From Stappia sp. MMSF_3263 (lineage in GTDB: Bacteria; Pseudomonadota; Alphaproteobacteria; Rhizobiales; Stappiaceae): a DNA stretch of 64,000 nt. A program made the position numbers and the translations under genes. The notes under the pieces were generated by a model. The model did not search any database. It had not been told where the DNA came from and saw only the letters and a list, made by a program, of their open reading frames with translations. Of this stretch, positions 1 to 7,832 are shown one piece after another; positions within the stretch are counted from its first letter, which is position 1, and each line of letters opens with the position of its first letter. Where the stretch lies: NCBI RefSeq assembly GCF_030733745.1, contig NZ_JASHIK010000005.1:186001-250000 (forward strand), written 5' to 3'.

Positions 1-6
1 CCGCGC

Positions 7-110
7 GCCGCACCCGCTGGGCTCTGGGTGCGGCATATTCGAGGTCAAACGTCGCTGAACAGCCCCTCTGTTTCTACGGGCGCCGGCACTCATGCCGGCG
101 GAAGCAGAGG
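7..110 (+). ncRNA. Candidate retron msr-msd structured RNA
   Basis: Two strong hairpins precede the retron-like genes. Hairpin 1 has a perfect 9-bp stem (7-15 with 26-34) and a 10-nt loop. Hairpin 2 has a 10-bp stem (65-74 with 101-110, one G-U pair), a 6-nt one-sided bulge (75-80) and a perfect 8-bp upper stem (81-88 with 93-100) closed by a 4-nt loop. A long hairpin just 5' of a retron-type reverse transcriptase fits an msd, and the first fits an msr stem. I could not find the a1/a2 terminal inverted repeat or the branching guanosine; the a1 side may lie left of the window. Alternatively this is simply a folded 5' leader controlling translation. The assignment is inference from structure plus context. 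Confidence 0.45.
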
Positions 111-119
111 ACTATACCG

Positions 120-254
120 ATGAGCAAAGAAGATCGTCACCAGCGGCGGCGCCGCCGACTGACCCGCGCTTGGCTTTTTAAGCTGATCGTCGGGCTCGGT
201 CAGGCAGCATACTATGTTGCACGTTTCTGGTTCTGGTTGTCAGACCGGCAATGA
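120..254 (+). CDS. 44-aa single-pass membrane peptide, candidate retron effector
   Basis: An unannotated-size reading frame lies between the folded RNA and the HTH gene. The N-terminus is very basic (five consecutive Arg at about residues 9-13), followed by one hydrophobic, aromatic-rich helix (about residues 18-40) and a short polar tail, so an N-in single-pass inner membrane peptide is expected. The layout resembles small membrane toxins of type I toxin-antitoxin systems; no homology is claimed. The best Shine-Dalgarno (AGAGG, 106-110) is 9 nt before ATG and lies wholly in the 3' arm of the 65-110 hairpin, so translation should be low when the hairpin is folded. The coding sequence also contains a 14-nt perfect palindrome (144-157). 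It may be a chance frame, but position, membrane segment and hidden RBS argue otherwise. Confidence 0.45.
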   Translation: MSKEDRHQRRRRRLTRAWLFKLIVGLGQAAYYVARFWFWLSDRQ

Positions 255-290
255 GCGGCGACCTCGAAAATAGCCGGAGGGAGCATCAAA

Positions 291-614
291 ATGAATGACA
301 TGAAGCGTCCGATGATTAACGACGCTCTCCGCCTGTTGCGCTTATATCTTGGGCTGTCGCAAAAGCAGATCGCCGCAGAACTTGGACTTTCTCAGTCTAT
401 GATTTCCGAGATTGAAAACGGCGCAAAGCCGGTCTCGATGGATATTCTTGAAAAATACAGTATGAAATTGAATATTCGTATGTCGAAACTTCTGTTTTTT
501 GCCGAGGAGTTGGAGGGTGAGCCCTTGAAAACGAAAGGTAAGCTCATCATAGCCAGCCGAGTGCTCAAGCTTCTTGACACTCTGTCGCCTCTGGAAATTG
601 CGAATGCCTCGTAG
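291..614 (+). CDS. XRE/Cro-C1-type helix-turn-helix protein of the retron
   Basis: A 107-residue protein with a classical Cro/C1 helix-turn-helix at about residues 10-65 (LGLSQKQIAAELGLSQSMIS region, then the ENG turn typical of XRE proteins). The C-terminal 40 residues have no recognisable domain. ATG is preceded by a GGAGGG Shine-Dalgarno. The stop overlaps the reverse transcriptase start by 11 nt, so the two are translationally coupled. Some retron classes are known to carry a small HTH protein as accessory gene. Here it could be a DNA-binding regulator of the locus, a binder of msDNA, or part of the effector. Base composition is clearly AT-richer than gatB next door. Confidence 0.85.
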   Translation: MNDMKRPMINDALRLLRLYLGLSQKQIAAELGLSQSMISEIENGAKPVSMDILEKYSMKLNIRMSKLLFFAEELEGEPLKTKGKLIIASRVLKLLDTLSPLEIANAS

Positions 615-1647
615 CATTAAGCCGAAGCATACTGAACGATACGAGATTGAACGCTCGCCGCTCTCGCAGAAGCCAACACAGCGCGATATCGCAGGTCTTT
701 TGGGCGAAACTAGAGATGATTTACGACGGCTTGTAAATTATAAGAACGAATTCATCGTTCGTAGGCAGATCACTACTGGTAAGAATAAAAAACAGCGAGA
801 TTTAGCATATCCAACCGCAAGACTTCGAGCGGTTCATGAGCGCCTCAAATTTCATCTGAATAAAATCAAGCTTCCCAGTTATCTATTCAGTCCTCGCAAG
901 AATAGGGGGCAGCGTGATAATGCCGTTTTTCACATTGATCAAGATCAGTATCTGACTCTTGATCTGAAGCAATTTTATCCATCGACAAGCGAAGACATGG
1001 TGCGGAGTTGGTTTCGTGATGATCTCGGTATGTATGATGATGTGGCAGGGCTGCTAACGCATCTGTGCACTATTGACGGCAAAGTGTCGTTTGGCTCACC
1101 GCTAACCCCGGTGCTTTGCAGCCTCATTCACCGCCGGATGTTCGATCAGATCGCTGACATATGTAACAATCGGGGACTGCTTTATTCTGTTTGGGTGGAC
1201 GACTTGACAATCTCCGGGCGCTTTGTTCCTGGTGAGGTATTAAGACAAATACGAGCCGTCGTGCGAGGTTCGGGGTTGAAGTCGCACCGCATACGATATC
1301 GCACTGGAAACCGCCCAGTTTTTATAACTGGAATCGGTGTTGTAGACGCAACGCTTGTTGCCCCTAACTCACTTAACTTGAAGATTAGGGAGTGTTGGAC
1401 CGAATACCATGCTGCCGTGACTGATGAGGAAGTGAATTTTCTTATCCAGCGCCTGCTTTCTTACCTTGGAACCGCGAGGCATATCTCGGGTGCGAAATCA
1501 GAAAGGGGCCGAAAGGCGGCGGACCAGATGAACTCCCTTCGACAAAAGCGTAATAAGCGGTACCTGGCCACTGAGGAACTTTATCGCATAGAACGTGAGA
1601 AACAGTCCAAGATGACACCCGTAGACACAGGGCCTCCACCCTTTTAG
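604..1647 (+). CDS. Retron-type reverse transcriptase
   Basis: A 347-residue reverse transcriptase. Visible RT motifs in order: the retron signature NAxxH as NAVFH (106-110); motif A LDLKQFYPS with the catalytic Asp at 120; motif B GSPLTPV (164-170); the catalytic loop WVDD (197-200); and ITG (241-243) standing for the retron VTG in RT7. NAxxH plus VTG are the accepted marks that separate retron RTs from group II intron and abortive-infection RTs. The catalytic loop is unusual in having Trp where retrons normally have Tyr (YxDD). ATG 604 is chosen over an upstream TTG (574) because it starts within the HTH gene end and matches RT length. The C-terminal 80 residues are basic and end in a Pro-rich tail. 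The gene is AT-richer than its surroundings, so likely acquired. Confidence 0.9.
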   Translation: MPRSIKPKHTERYEIERSPLSQKPTQRDIAGLLGETRDDLRRLVNYKNEFIVRRQITTGKNKKQRDLAYPTARLRAVHERLKFHLNKIKLPSYLFSPRKNRGQRDNAVFHIDQDQYLTLDLKQFYPSTSEDMVRSWFRDDLGMYDDVAGLLTHLCTIDGKVSFGSPLTPVLCSLIHRRMFDQIADICNNRGLLYSVWVDDLTISGRFVPGEVLRQIRAVVRGSGLKSHRIRYRTGNRPVFITGIGVVDATLVAPNSLNLKIRECWTEYHAAVTDEEVNFLIQRLLSYLGTARHISGAKSERGRKAADQMNSLRQKRNKRYLATEELYRIEREKQSKMTPVDTGPPPF

Positions 1648-1794
1648 CTCCCATAAGCTATTGCATAGAGATGCGGCCTTGATTGTGGCTGTCGTACTGG
1701 TTGCGTTCAGAGAACAACTGTAGACTGCCAATCAATCGAAATACGGCACGAAGTGGTTCTCGGGAAGTGTCACGATTGCCGCCCACACCCCCCA

Positions 1795-1814
1795 CCTCCC
1801 CCCTTGCGGGGAGG
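1795..1814. repeat. C-rich hairpin of rhizobial intergenic type
   Basis: A 7-bp stem (1795-1801 with 1808-1814) with a CCTTGC loop sits in a run of C-rich CCCACC-like motifs (1781-1834). Such CCTCCCC...GGGGAGG palindromes are common intergenic repeats in Hyphomicrobiales. The remaining sequence between the retron and gatB (1648-1977) shows no other supported gene. Confidence 0.35.
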
Positions 1815-1977
1815 GCAAAGACCCACTACCCACTCACTCGAGCGGTCTGGCGCGCGTTTCGGCGCGCGCGGCACGCGTTCAGGACATGTCTGCCCTTAAG
1901 GCGTTTTCGCGCGCGTACGCGCGGGGGCTTGAGAGGGCGGGCGGCAGGCACGACACAACGGGCAGGACTTCCACGGC

Positions 1978-3462
1978 ATGAGCATCGTCGACACCCGCAC
2001 CCCCGATCCCAAGAAGTTCATCAAGGGCGCCACGGGCGACTGGGAAATCGTGATCGGCATGGAGGTGCATGCCCAGGTCACCTCGAACGCCAAGCTGTTT
2101 TCCGGCGCCTCGACCGAGTTCGGCAAGGATCCGAATGCCAATGTCAGCCTCGTCGATGCGGCAATGCCGGGCATGCTGCCTGTCATCAACGAGGAATGCG
2201 TGCGCCAGGCCGTGCGCACCGGGCTGGGCCTGAAGGCGCAGATCAACAACAAGTCGGTGTTCGACCGGAAGAACTATTTCTACCCGGACCTGCCGCAGGG
2301 CTACCAGATCTCCCAGTTCAAGCAGCCGATCGTCGGCGAGGGCGAGGTGCTGCTCGACATGGCCGGCGGCGAGCAGGTGACGGTCGGCGTCGAACGGCTG
2401 CATCTGGAGCAGGACGCGGGCAAGTCGCTGCACGACCAGCATCCGACCATGTCCTTTGTCGATCTCAACCGCTCGGGCGTCGCGCTGATGGAGATCGTCT
2501 CCAAGCCGGACCTGCGCTGCGCCGACGAGGCGAAGGCCTATCTGACCAAGCTGCGCACCATCCTGCGTTACTTAGGCACCTGCGACGGCAACATGGACCA
2601 GGGCTCGATGCGCGCCGACGTCAACGTCTCGGTGCGCGCGCCGGGCGGGGATTTCGGCACGCGCTGCGAGATCAAGAACGTCAACTCCATCCGCTTCGTC
2701 GGCCAGGCGATCGAATACGAGGCGCGCCGCCAGATCGGCATCCTGGAGGACGGCGGCAAGATCGACCAGGAGACGCGCCTGTTCGACCCGGTCAAGGGCG
2801 AGACCCGCTCGATGCGCTCCAAGGAAGAGGCGCACGACTACCGCTATTTCCCCGATCCGGACCTTTTGCCGCTCGAATTCGACCAGGCCTTCGTCGACGC
2901 GCTGGCCGTCGACCTGCCGGAACTGCCGGACGACAAGAAGGCGCGCTTCATCGCCGATTACGGCTTGAGCCCCTACGACGCCGACATCCTGGTGGCGGAA
3001 AAGGCCTCGGCCGACTTCTTCGAGAAGGTGGCCAAGGGGCGCGATGCCAAGCTTTCGGCCAACTGGGTGATCAACGAGTTCTTCGGCCGGCTCAACAAGG
3101 AAGGCCTGGAACTGGGCGAAAGCCCGCTCTCGGCCGACCAGCTCGGCGGGCTGATCGATCTCGTCGTCGACGGGACGATTTCCGGCAAGATCGCCAAGGA
3201 CCTGTTCGAGATCGTCTGGAGCGAGGGCGGCGAGCCGGCCGCGATCGTCGAGGCGCGCGGCATGCGCCAGGTGACGGATCTGGGCGCCATCGAGGCGGAG
3301 GTCGACAAGATCATCGAGGCCAATCCGGACAAGGTCGAGCAGGCGAGGGCGAAGCCCGGGCTGCTCGGCTGGTTCGTCGGCCAGGTGATGAAGGCGACCG
3401 GCGGCAAGGCCAACCCGCAGGCGGTCAACGACCTGCTGAAGGCCAAGATCGGCATCGAGTAG
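1978..3462 (+). CDS. gatB: Asp-tRNA(Asn)/Glu-tRNA(Gln) amidotransferase subunit B
   Basis: A 494-residue GatB, full length for the family. GatB with GatA and GatC converts mischarged Glu-tRNA(Gln) or Asp-tRNA(Asn) to the amide form; GatB holds the kinase/tRNA-binding role. The N-terminal catalytic fold is marked by IGMEVHAQ and KLFSG near residues 25-43, and the C-terminal YqeY/GatB tail domain runs to the end (about residues 340-494, including [10 protein letters not shown]). gatA and gatC are not nearby, as is usual in this order. ATG 1978 gives the normal N-terminus. Chromosomal housekeeping gene with typical GC-rich codon use, marking the right border of the retron patch. Confidence 0.97.
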   Translation: MSIVDTRTPDPKKFIKGATGDWEIVIGMEVHAQVTSNAKLFSGASTEFGKDPNANVSLVDAAMPGMLPVINEECVRQAVRTGLGLKAQINNKSVFDRKNYFYPDLPQGYQISQFKQPIVGEGEVLLDMAGGEQVTVGVERLHLEQDAGKSLHDQHPTMSFVDLNRSGVALMEIVSKPDLRCADEAKAYLTKLRTILRYLGTCDGNMDQGSMRADVNVSVRAPGGDFGTRCEIKNVNSIRFVGQAIEYEARRQIGILEDGGKIDQETRLFDPVKGETRSMRSKEEAHDYRYFPDPDLLPLEFDQAFVDALAVDLPELPDDKKARFIADYGLSPYDADILVAEKASADFFEKVAKGRDAKLSANWVINEFFGRLNKEGLELGESPLSADQLGGLIDLVVDGTISGKIAKDLFEIVWSEGGEPAAIVEARGMRQVTDLGAIEAEVDKIIEANPDKVEQARAKPGLLGWFVGQVMKATGGKANPQAVNDLLKAKIGIE

Positions 3463-3472
3463 GCCTTCGGGA

Positions 3473-3493
3473 CGGCGCCCGGACGGGGCGCCG
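3473..3493 (+). terminator. Possible gatB terminator hairpin
   Basis: A perfect 8-bp GC stem (3473-3480 with 3486-3493) and 5-nt loop begin 11 nt after the gatB stop. There is no strong T-run after it, so it may only be a stabilising hairpin. Confidence 0.4.
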
Positions 3494-3540
3494 GTTCTCC
3501 GGGAAGCGGCCTCCGAAAGATGCTCTTGCGCCGGCATTTT

Positions 3541-3592
3541 TTGCAGTGCAATATATAACAGGATGGCGGGAAGGCGTTGGCGCCTGCCATCC
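3541..3592 (+). promoter_or_regulatory. opgG upstream region: TTGCAGTGCAA palindrome and leader hairpin
   Basis: The 398-bp gap before opgG holds a perfect 11-bp palindrome TTGCAGTGCAA (3541-3551) that fits the TGCRNYGCA consensus reported for PhaR/AniA-type regulators. It is followed by an AT-rich -10-like TATAAC (3554-3559) and then a compound hairpin (3561-3567 with 3586-3592, inner 5-bp stem 3572-3576 with 3581-3585). A related TGCAGTGCAA site precedes the ParA gene at 53732. No gene is supported between 3463 and 3860. Confidence 0.35.
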
Positions 3593-3860
3593 AATTGCCG
3601 TGATTGCGTCTGATTTTTCCCAAACATCTTGGTGAGATAGCTTGGCTCGCCGGAACGTGCGGCCTGTCCACGGGCATGCGGAACCAAACTCCGCATGCTG
3701 CGTTTGCACAGTGGATTGGCATGCCGGTTCGCACGCGGGTCGGGCAAGGAAGTATGGGGTGATCCGGATGCGGGTCGCGGGCCGGGCGGGCTGTGTGAGC
3801 CGCGCCCCGGATGCCGCGAACCCAGGCAAGACATCCGCGGTCGAAGTGCCAGTAGGTGAC

Positions 3861-5474
3861 ATGACAACGATCGACAAGCGCAGTTTCCTGACCGGCAGTG
3901 CCGGCTTGCTCGCAACCCTGCTTGGAAGCGTCGCGCTTCCGGCCTTCGCCGACGAGGCAGCCCCGGCAACGCCGCCGGCGGGAAGCGAACCGCCGGCGAA
4001 GGCGGCCGGCACGCCATTCGACTGGGAGGGGCTGGTTGCCCGGATGAAGGCCAAGGCGGGCGAGCCCTACGACGCGCAGGCGCCGGAGTTTCCCGAGGCC
4101 ATCGCCAATCTCACCTATGATGCCCATCGCGCGATCCGCTTCCGGCCCGACCATGCACTTTGGAAGACCGAGGAGCGGAATTTCGAGCTCCAGGCCTTCT
4201 ATCCCGGCTGGGTCTTCGGCCACACGGTCGACATGTTCGAGGTCGTCGGGGGCGAGGCCCGTCCGATGGGCTTTTCGGCCGATGATTTCGAGTATCGCGA
4301 GCCGCTCGACCCGGCCGCCTTCAACGGCGTTGCCTTTCCCGGTCCCGCTGGCTTCCGGCTGCACTACCCGCTGAACCGGAACGACTATCGCGACGAGCTG
4401 ATCACCTTCCTGGGGTCGAGCTATTTCCGGGCGCTGGGACGGGGCAATGTCTACGGCCTTTCGGCGCGCGGACTGGCGGTCGACACCGCCTCGGGAAGCG
4501 CGGAGGAGTTTCCCCGCTTCAGCCGGTTCTACATCGAGCGGCCCGAGGCGGGCGCGCGCGAGATCCGGCTCTATGCGGAGCTGGAGAGCCCGCGCGTTTC
4601 CGGCGCCTATGCCTTCACCATCCTGCCGGGCGTGGAGACGCTTATCGACGTGGAGGCGGCGATCTTCCTGCGCGGCGACGTCTCGCGGCTGGGACTGGCG
4701 CCGCTCACCTCGATGTACCTGTTCGGCGAGAACGACCGGACCGGCTTCGACGACTTCCGTCCGGAGGTGCATGACAGCGACGGGCTCGCCATCCTGCGCG
4801 GCAACGGGGAGCGCGTCTGGCGGGCGCTCGCCAATCCGGCGCGGCTGCAGCTTTCCGTCTTCGGCGACGAGAACCCGCGCGGGTTCGGCCTGCTGCAGCG
4901 CGACCGCGCGGCCGACAACTATCTCGATGCCGAGGCCCGCTACGAGCGGCGCCCGTCGGTGTGGATCGAACCTGTCGGCGACTGGGGCAAGGGAGCGGTG
5001 CTTCTGGCCGAGATCCCGACCGATTCGGAGGCGAACGACAATGTGGTCGCCTTCTGGATGCCGGAAGGGGGGCTGTCCGCCGGGTCCGAGCACCGGCTGC
5101 GCTACCGGATGATCTGGGCGCGGGACGTGGAGGGCGACGTGCCGCTGGCGCGGGTGCTGCGCACGCGCACCGGACGGGGCGGCAACTCGGCCGCCGAGGG
5201 CGATGCCAATGTCCGCAAGTTCCTGGTCGATTTCTCAGGAGAGACGCTGGCCGGGCTGGGCGAGGAATCGGCGGTCGAGGCCAAGCTCGGCGTCAACAAC
5301 GGAAAAATCGCGCACCTGATATTGAACCAGATGCCGGGTAGCGACGTTTGGAGACTGATTGTCGACGTCAAGCGGGTCGATGCCGACCAGCCCGTCGAAC
5401 TCTCGGCCGCCCTTCTGCTGGAAGGGGAGCGCCTGACCGAAACCTGGACCTATCAATGGGGACAAGCCACATGA
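3861..5474 (+). CDS. opgG: Periplasmic glucan biosynthesis protein OpgG/MdoG
   Basis: A 537-residue OpgG-family protein needed for osmoregulated periplasmic glucans: a periplasmic beta-sandwich enzyme thought to act on the nascent glucan made by OpgH. The N-terminus is a signal peptide (KRSFLTGSAG then a hydrophobic stretch, cleavage about AFA/DE near residue 30). Its KR-x-F-L pattern is Tat-like, closer to OpgD than to Sec-exported OpgG, so the export route is open. It is followed by an Ala/Pro linker and the mature domain starting about FDWEGLVARMK. I chose ATG 3861 because it places the signal peptide at the N-terminus; the frame is open further upstream without a plausible start. It overlaps the next gene by ATGA and forms an operon with opgH. 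Confidence 0.93.
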   Translation: MTTIDKRSFLTGSAGLLATLLGSVALPAFADEAAPATPPAGSEPPAKAAGTPFDWEGLVARMKAKAGEPYDAQAPEFPEAIANLTYDAHRAIRFRPDHALWKTEERNFELQAFYPGWVFGHTVDMFEVVGGEARPMGFSADDFEYREPLDPAAFNGVAFPGPAGFRLHYPLNRNDYRDELITFLGSSYFRALGRGNVYGLSARGLAVDTASGSAEEFPRFSRFYIERPEAGAREIRLYAELESPRVSGAYAFTILPGVETLIDVEAAIFLRGDVSRLGLAPLTSMYLFGENDRTGFDDFRPEVHDSDGLAILRGNGERVWRALANPARLQLSVFGDENPRGFGLLQRDRAADNYLDAEARYERRPSVWIEPVGDWGKGAVLLAEIPTDSEANDNVVAFWMPEGGLSAGSEHRLRYRMIWARDVEGDVPLARVLRTRTGRGGNSAAEGDANVRKFLVDFSGETLAGLGEESAVEAKLGVNNGKIAHLILNQMPGSDVWRLIVDVKRVDADQPVELSAALLLEGERLTETWTYQWGQAT

Positions 5475-5887
5475 TCGCTGAAGTCCTTTCGCCGGAACCT
5501 GGCCGCGCCCTCCCGCCGGAGGACGCCGGGAACCGACAGGCGTTTCTAGACCGGCTGCGCCAGCATTTCGATCGCCACGATCTCGACGACGCGGCGCTTG
5601 AAGAGGCTGTGTGCGAAGCCGTCGGACGCCTGTGCGACGGGGAGAGGGGCGCGGTGCTGGAGCGCCTTTACGCGGGGCGTGCCGGCGCCGACCTGCTGCA
5701 GAGCCTTGTCGCATCGCTCTGCCTGCCGGCACCGCGGGCGGCGCTTGCCATGCCCGTGCAGGTGCTGGAGCGCCGGGGCGCGGGCGCAGCCGGCCTGCTG
5801 CCGCGGTTGCAGATGCGCCGGTTCCAGATGCCCCGGTTCCAGACGCTTCGGGCCTTCTCCCGCCGCGATCGCGTCGGGGAAAGATAG
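5471..5887 (+). CDS. Small protein of unknown function between opgG and opgH
   Basis: A 138-residue protein that I do not recognise. It overlaps opgG by the ATGA junction, so it is very likely translated. The N-terminal 90 residues are acidic and helix-forming (EDAGNRQAFLDRLRQHFDRHD region). The last 40 are Arg/Gln-rich with a near-repeat (MRRFQ, MPRFQ), which may be basic RNA- or membrane-contacting sequence. No signal peptide or membrane helix is seen. Its place suggests a glucan-synthesis accessory role, by context only. Confidence 0.6.
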   Translation: MIAEVLSPEPGRALPPEDAGNRQAFLDRLRQHFDRHDLDDAALEEAVCEAVGRLCDGERGAVLERLYAGRAGADLLQSLVASLCLPAPRAALAMPVQVLERRGAGAAGLLPRLQMRRFQMPRFQTLRAFSRRDRVGER

Positions 5888-5945
5888 GGCCGGGCCGTGT
5901 CGTCGCGGAGCCGGAGGACAGCGCCGCCGTTCGGGAGTGGATGAA

Positions 5946-7748
5946 ATGCAGCCGGGTGATTCCAAGCCGTCCCTGAAGGACAGCGTCATGGTCGGCGTGC
6001 GCCGGACCGGCGCGGTCGTGCTGGCGCTCGGACTGACGGTTGCGGCCGCCGCCATGTTCGGGTCGGTGGCTGTTGCCGACGGGTTCGACTGGGTCGACGT
6101 GCTGCGGGTGTCGCTTGTCGCCTTCTGTGCGCTTTGGCTGTCCTGGGGCGCGTGTATCGGCATTCTCGGGCTGATCTTTTCCAACGACAAGGTGCCGGTG
6201 CACGAAGGCCGCCCGAGCGGCCGGACGGCCATCGTCATCCCGGTCTACAACGAGGCTGCCGATGCGGTGTTCGCGCGGCTCGATGCCATGTATCGGGCGC
6301 TCGACGAACTGGGCGTGATCTCCACCTTCGACTTTCACGTCCTGTCGGATTCGACCCGCGAGGAAGCGGCCGCCGCCGAGCGGGCCCTGCACCGCCGCGC
6401 CGTCGAGGCGCTGGGGGCGGGGGGGCGGCTGTTCTATCGGCACCGTTCGCCCAATACCGGCCGCAAGGCCGGCAACATCGCCGATTTCATCCGCACCAGC
6501 GGCGGCGCCTACGAGTACATGCTGGTGCTCGATGCCGACAGCCTGATGAGCGCGGACACGATCGTGGAGATGGTGCGGCGCATGGAGGCGGCCCCTGGCC
6601 TCGGCCTCCTGCAGACGGTGCCCTGCATCATCGGCCGCAAGACGCTGTTCGGCCGGATGATCCAGTTCTCGGCGAATTTCTACTCGCCCGTCTTCTCGCG
6701 CGGGGTCGCGGCGCTGCAGGGCCGGCAGGGCCCGTTCTGGGGGCACAACGCCCTGATCCGCACCCGCGCTTTTGCCGCCACCTGCGGGCTGCCGGCGCTG
6801 GCCGGCAAGCCCCCCTTCGGCGGCGAGATCCTCTCCCACGACACGGTGGAGGCGGCGATGCTGGCGCGCGGCGGCTGGCAGGTCCGGCTCGACGCGGATC
6901 TCGGCGGCTCCTACGAGGAGGCGCCCGCCAACCTCATCGAATATGCCAAGCGCGACCGCCGGTGGTGCCAGGGCAATCTCCAGCATGCCCGGGTGGTTCT
7001 TGCGCCCGGACTGCCGTTCTGGAGCCGCATCAACATCCTGCAGGGGATCATGGCCTATCTGGCCTCGCCCGTGTGGCTCATGTTCCTGCTGGCCAGCGTC
7101 GCCGCGCCGCTGTTCGCGCCGGCGCCGGTCTATTTCATTTCCGGCTCGCCGTTTCCCCGCTTTCCCCATCCGGAGACGGAAAAGGGGCTGGCGCTGCTGT
7201 TCGGCGTCGTCGGGCTCCTCATCCTGCCCAAGGCCCTGCTGCTGCTGCGCGCCGTGCTGACACGCGGAGCGCAGGCCTATGGCGGTCCCGCGCGGGCGGC
7301 GGTGTCGGCGCTCTACGAGTTGCTGCTCGCCTCGCTGATGGCGCCGATCCACATGATGTTCCAGAGCCGCTCGGTGTTCCAGGTGCTGTCGGGGGCGGAT
7401 TTCGGCTGGCCGTCGAGCGACCGGGAGGACGGTTCGCTGGACCTTGCGACAAGCGCGCGGGCGAGCTGGTGGATGGTGCTGTTCGGCGCCGCGACGCTGG
7501 CCTTCGCCTATTACTTCGCATCCGGCCTGCTGGCCTGGCTGCTGCCGGTGACCCTGCCGCTGGTGTTCGCGCCGCTGGTGATCTTCTGGACGGCCTCTCC
7601 CTCGGCCGGAGCGAGGGCGCGCCAGCGCGGCCACTTCATCACGCCGCAGGAATGGCGCGAGGTTCCCGTGATCACGGCAGCCTCCCTTGCGCGCGACACC
7701 TATCGCCGTGCCGATACGCAGCCTGACGAGGCGCGCGAGGTCGCCTGA
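5946..7748 (+). CDS. opgH: Glucan glucosyltransferase OpgH/MdoH
   Basis: A 600-residue family-2 glycosyltransferase in the inner membrane that polymerises glucose from UDP-glucose into the OPG backbone. Two N-terminal membrane segments (about residues 22-45 and 55-80) precede the cytoplasmic GT2 domain. The domain shows VIPVYNEA, a DxD as DAD (196-198) and the RxxRW-type acceptor motif RDRRWCQGN (about 337-345). Several C-terminal membrane helices follow (about 365-400, 415-440, 500-555). The protein lacks the long N-terminal extension of the roughly 850-residue enterobacterial MdoH, as is common in alphaproteobacteria. The start at 5946 follows a GGGAGTGG ribosome site; the frame is open upstream but overlaps the preceding gene. 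Confidence 0.93.
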   Translation: MQPGDSKPSLKDSVMVGVRRTGAVVLALGLTVAAAAMFGSVAVADGFDWVDVLRVSLVAFCALWLSWGACIGILGLIFSNDKVPVHEGRPSGRTAIVIPVYNEAADAVFARLDAMYRALDELGVISTFDFHVLSDSTREEAAAAERALHRRAVEALGAGGRLFYRHRSPNTGRKAGNIADFIRTSGGAYEYMLVLDADSLMSADTIVEMVRRMEAAPGLGLLQTVPCIIGRKTLFGRMIQFSANFYSPVFSRGVAALQGRQGPFWGHNALIRTRAFAATCGLPALAGKPPFGGEILSHDTVEAAMLARGGWQVRLDADLGGSYEEAPANLIEYAKRDRRWCQGNLQHARVVLAPGLPFWSRINILQGIMAYLASPVWLMFLLASVAAPLFAPAPVYFISGSPFPRFPHPETEKGLALLFGVVGLLILPKALLLLRAVLTRGAQAYGGPARAAVSALYELLLASLMAPIHMMFQSRSVFQVLSGADFGWPSSDREDGSLDLATSARASWWMVLFGAATLAFAYYFASGLLAWLLPVTLPLVFAPLVIFWTASPSAGARARQRGHFITPQEWREVPVITAASLARDTYRRADTQPDEAREVA

Positions 7749-7832
7749 ACGGACGCTGCCTGTCATCATCCCGTTACGAGAACGGCTTACCCGGCTCAGC
7801 TCAAGGAAACTCGAGCGAGTCTGGAGGTCTAC

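Noticed and set aside
1-1647. Group II intron or abortive-infection RT
   Set aside because: No maturase or endonuclease domain, and the NAxxH and ITG signatures favour a retron.
1683-3635. A 650-codon plus frame over gatB
   Set aside because: Arg/Gly/Pro-rich shadow of gatB in another frame; no domain and no sensible start.
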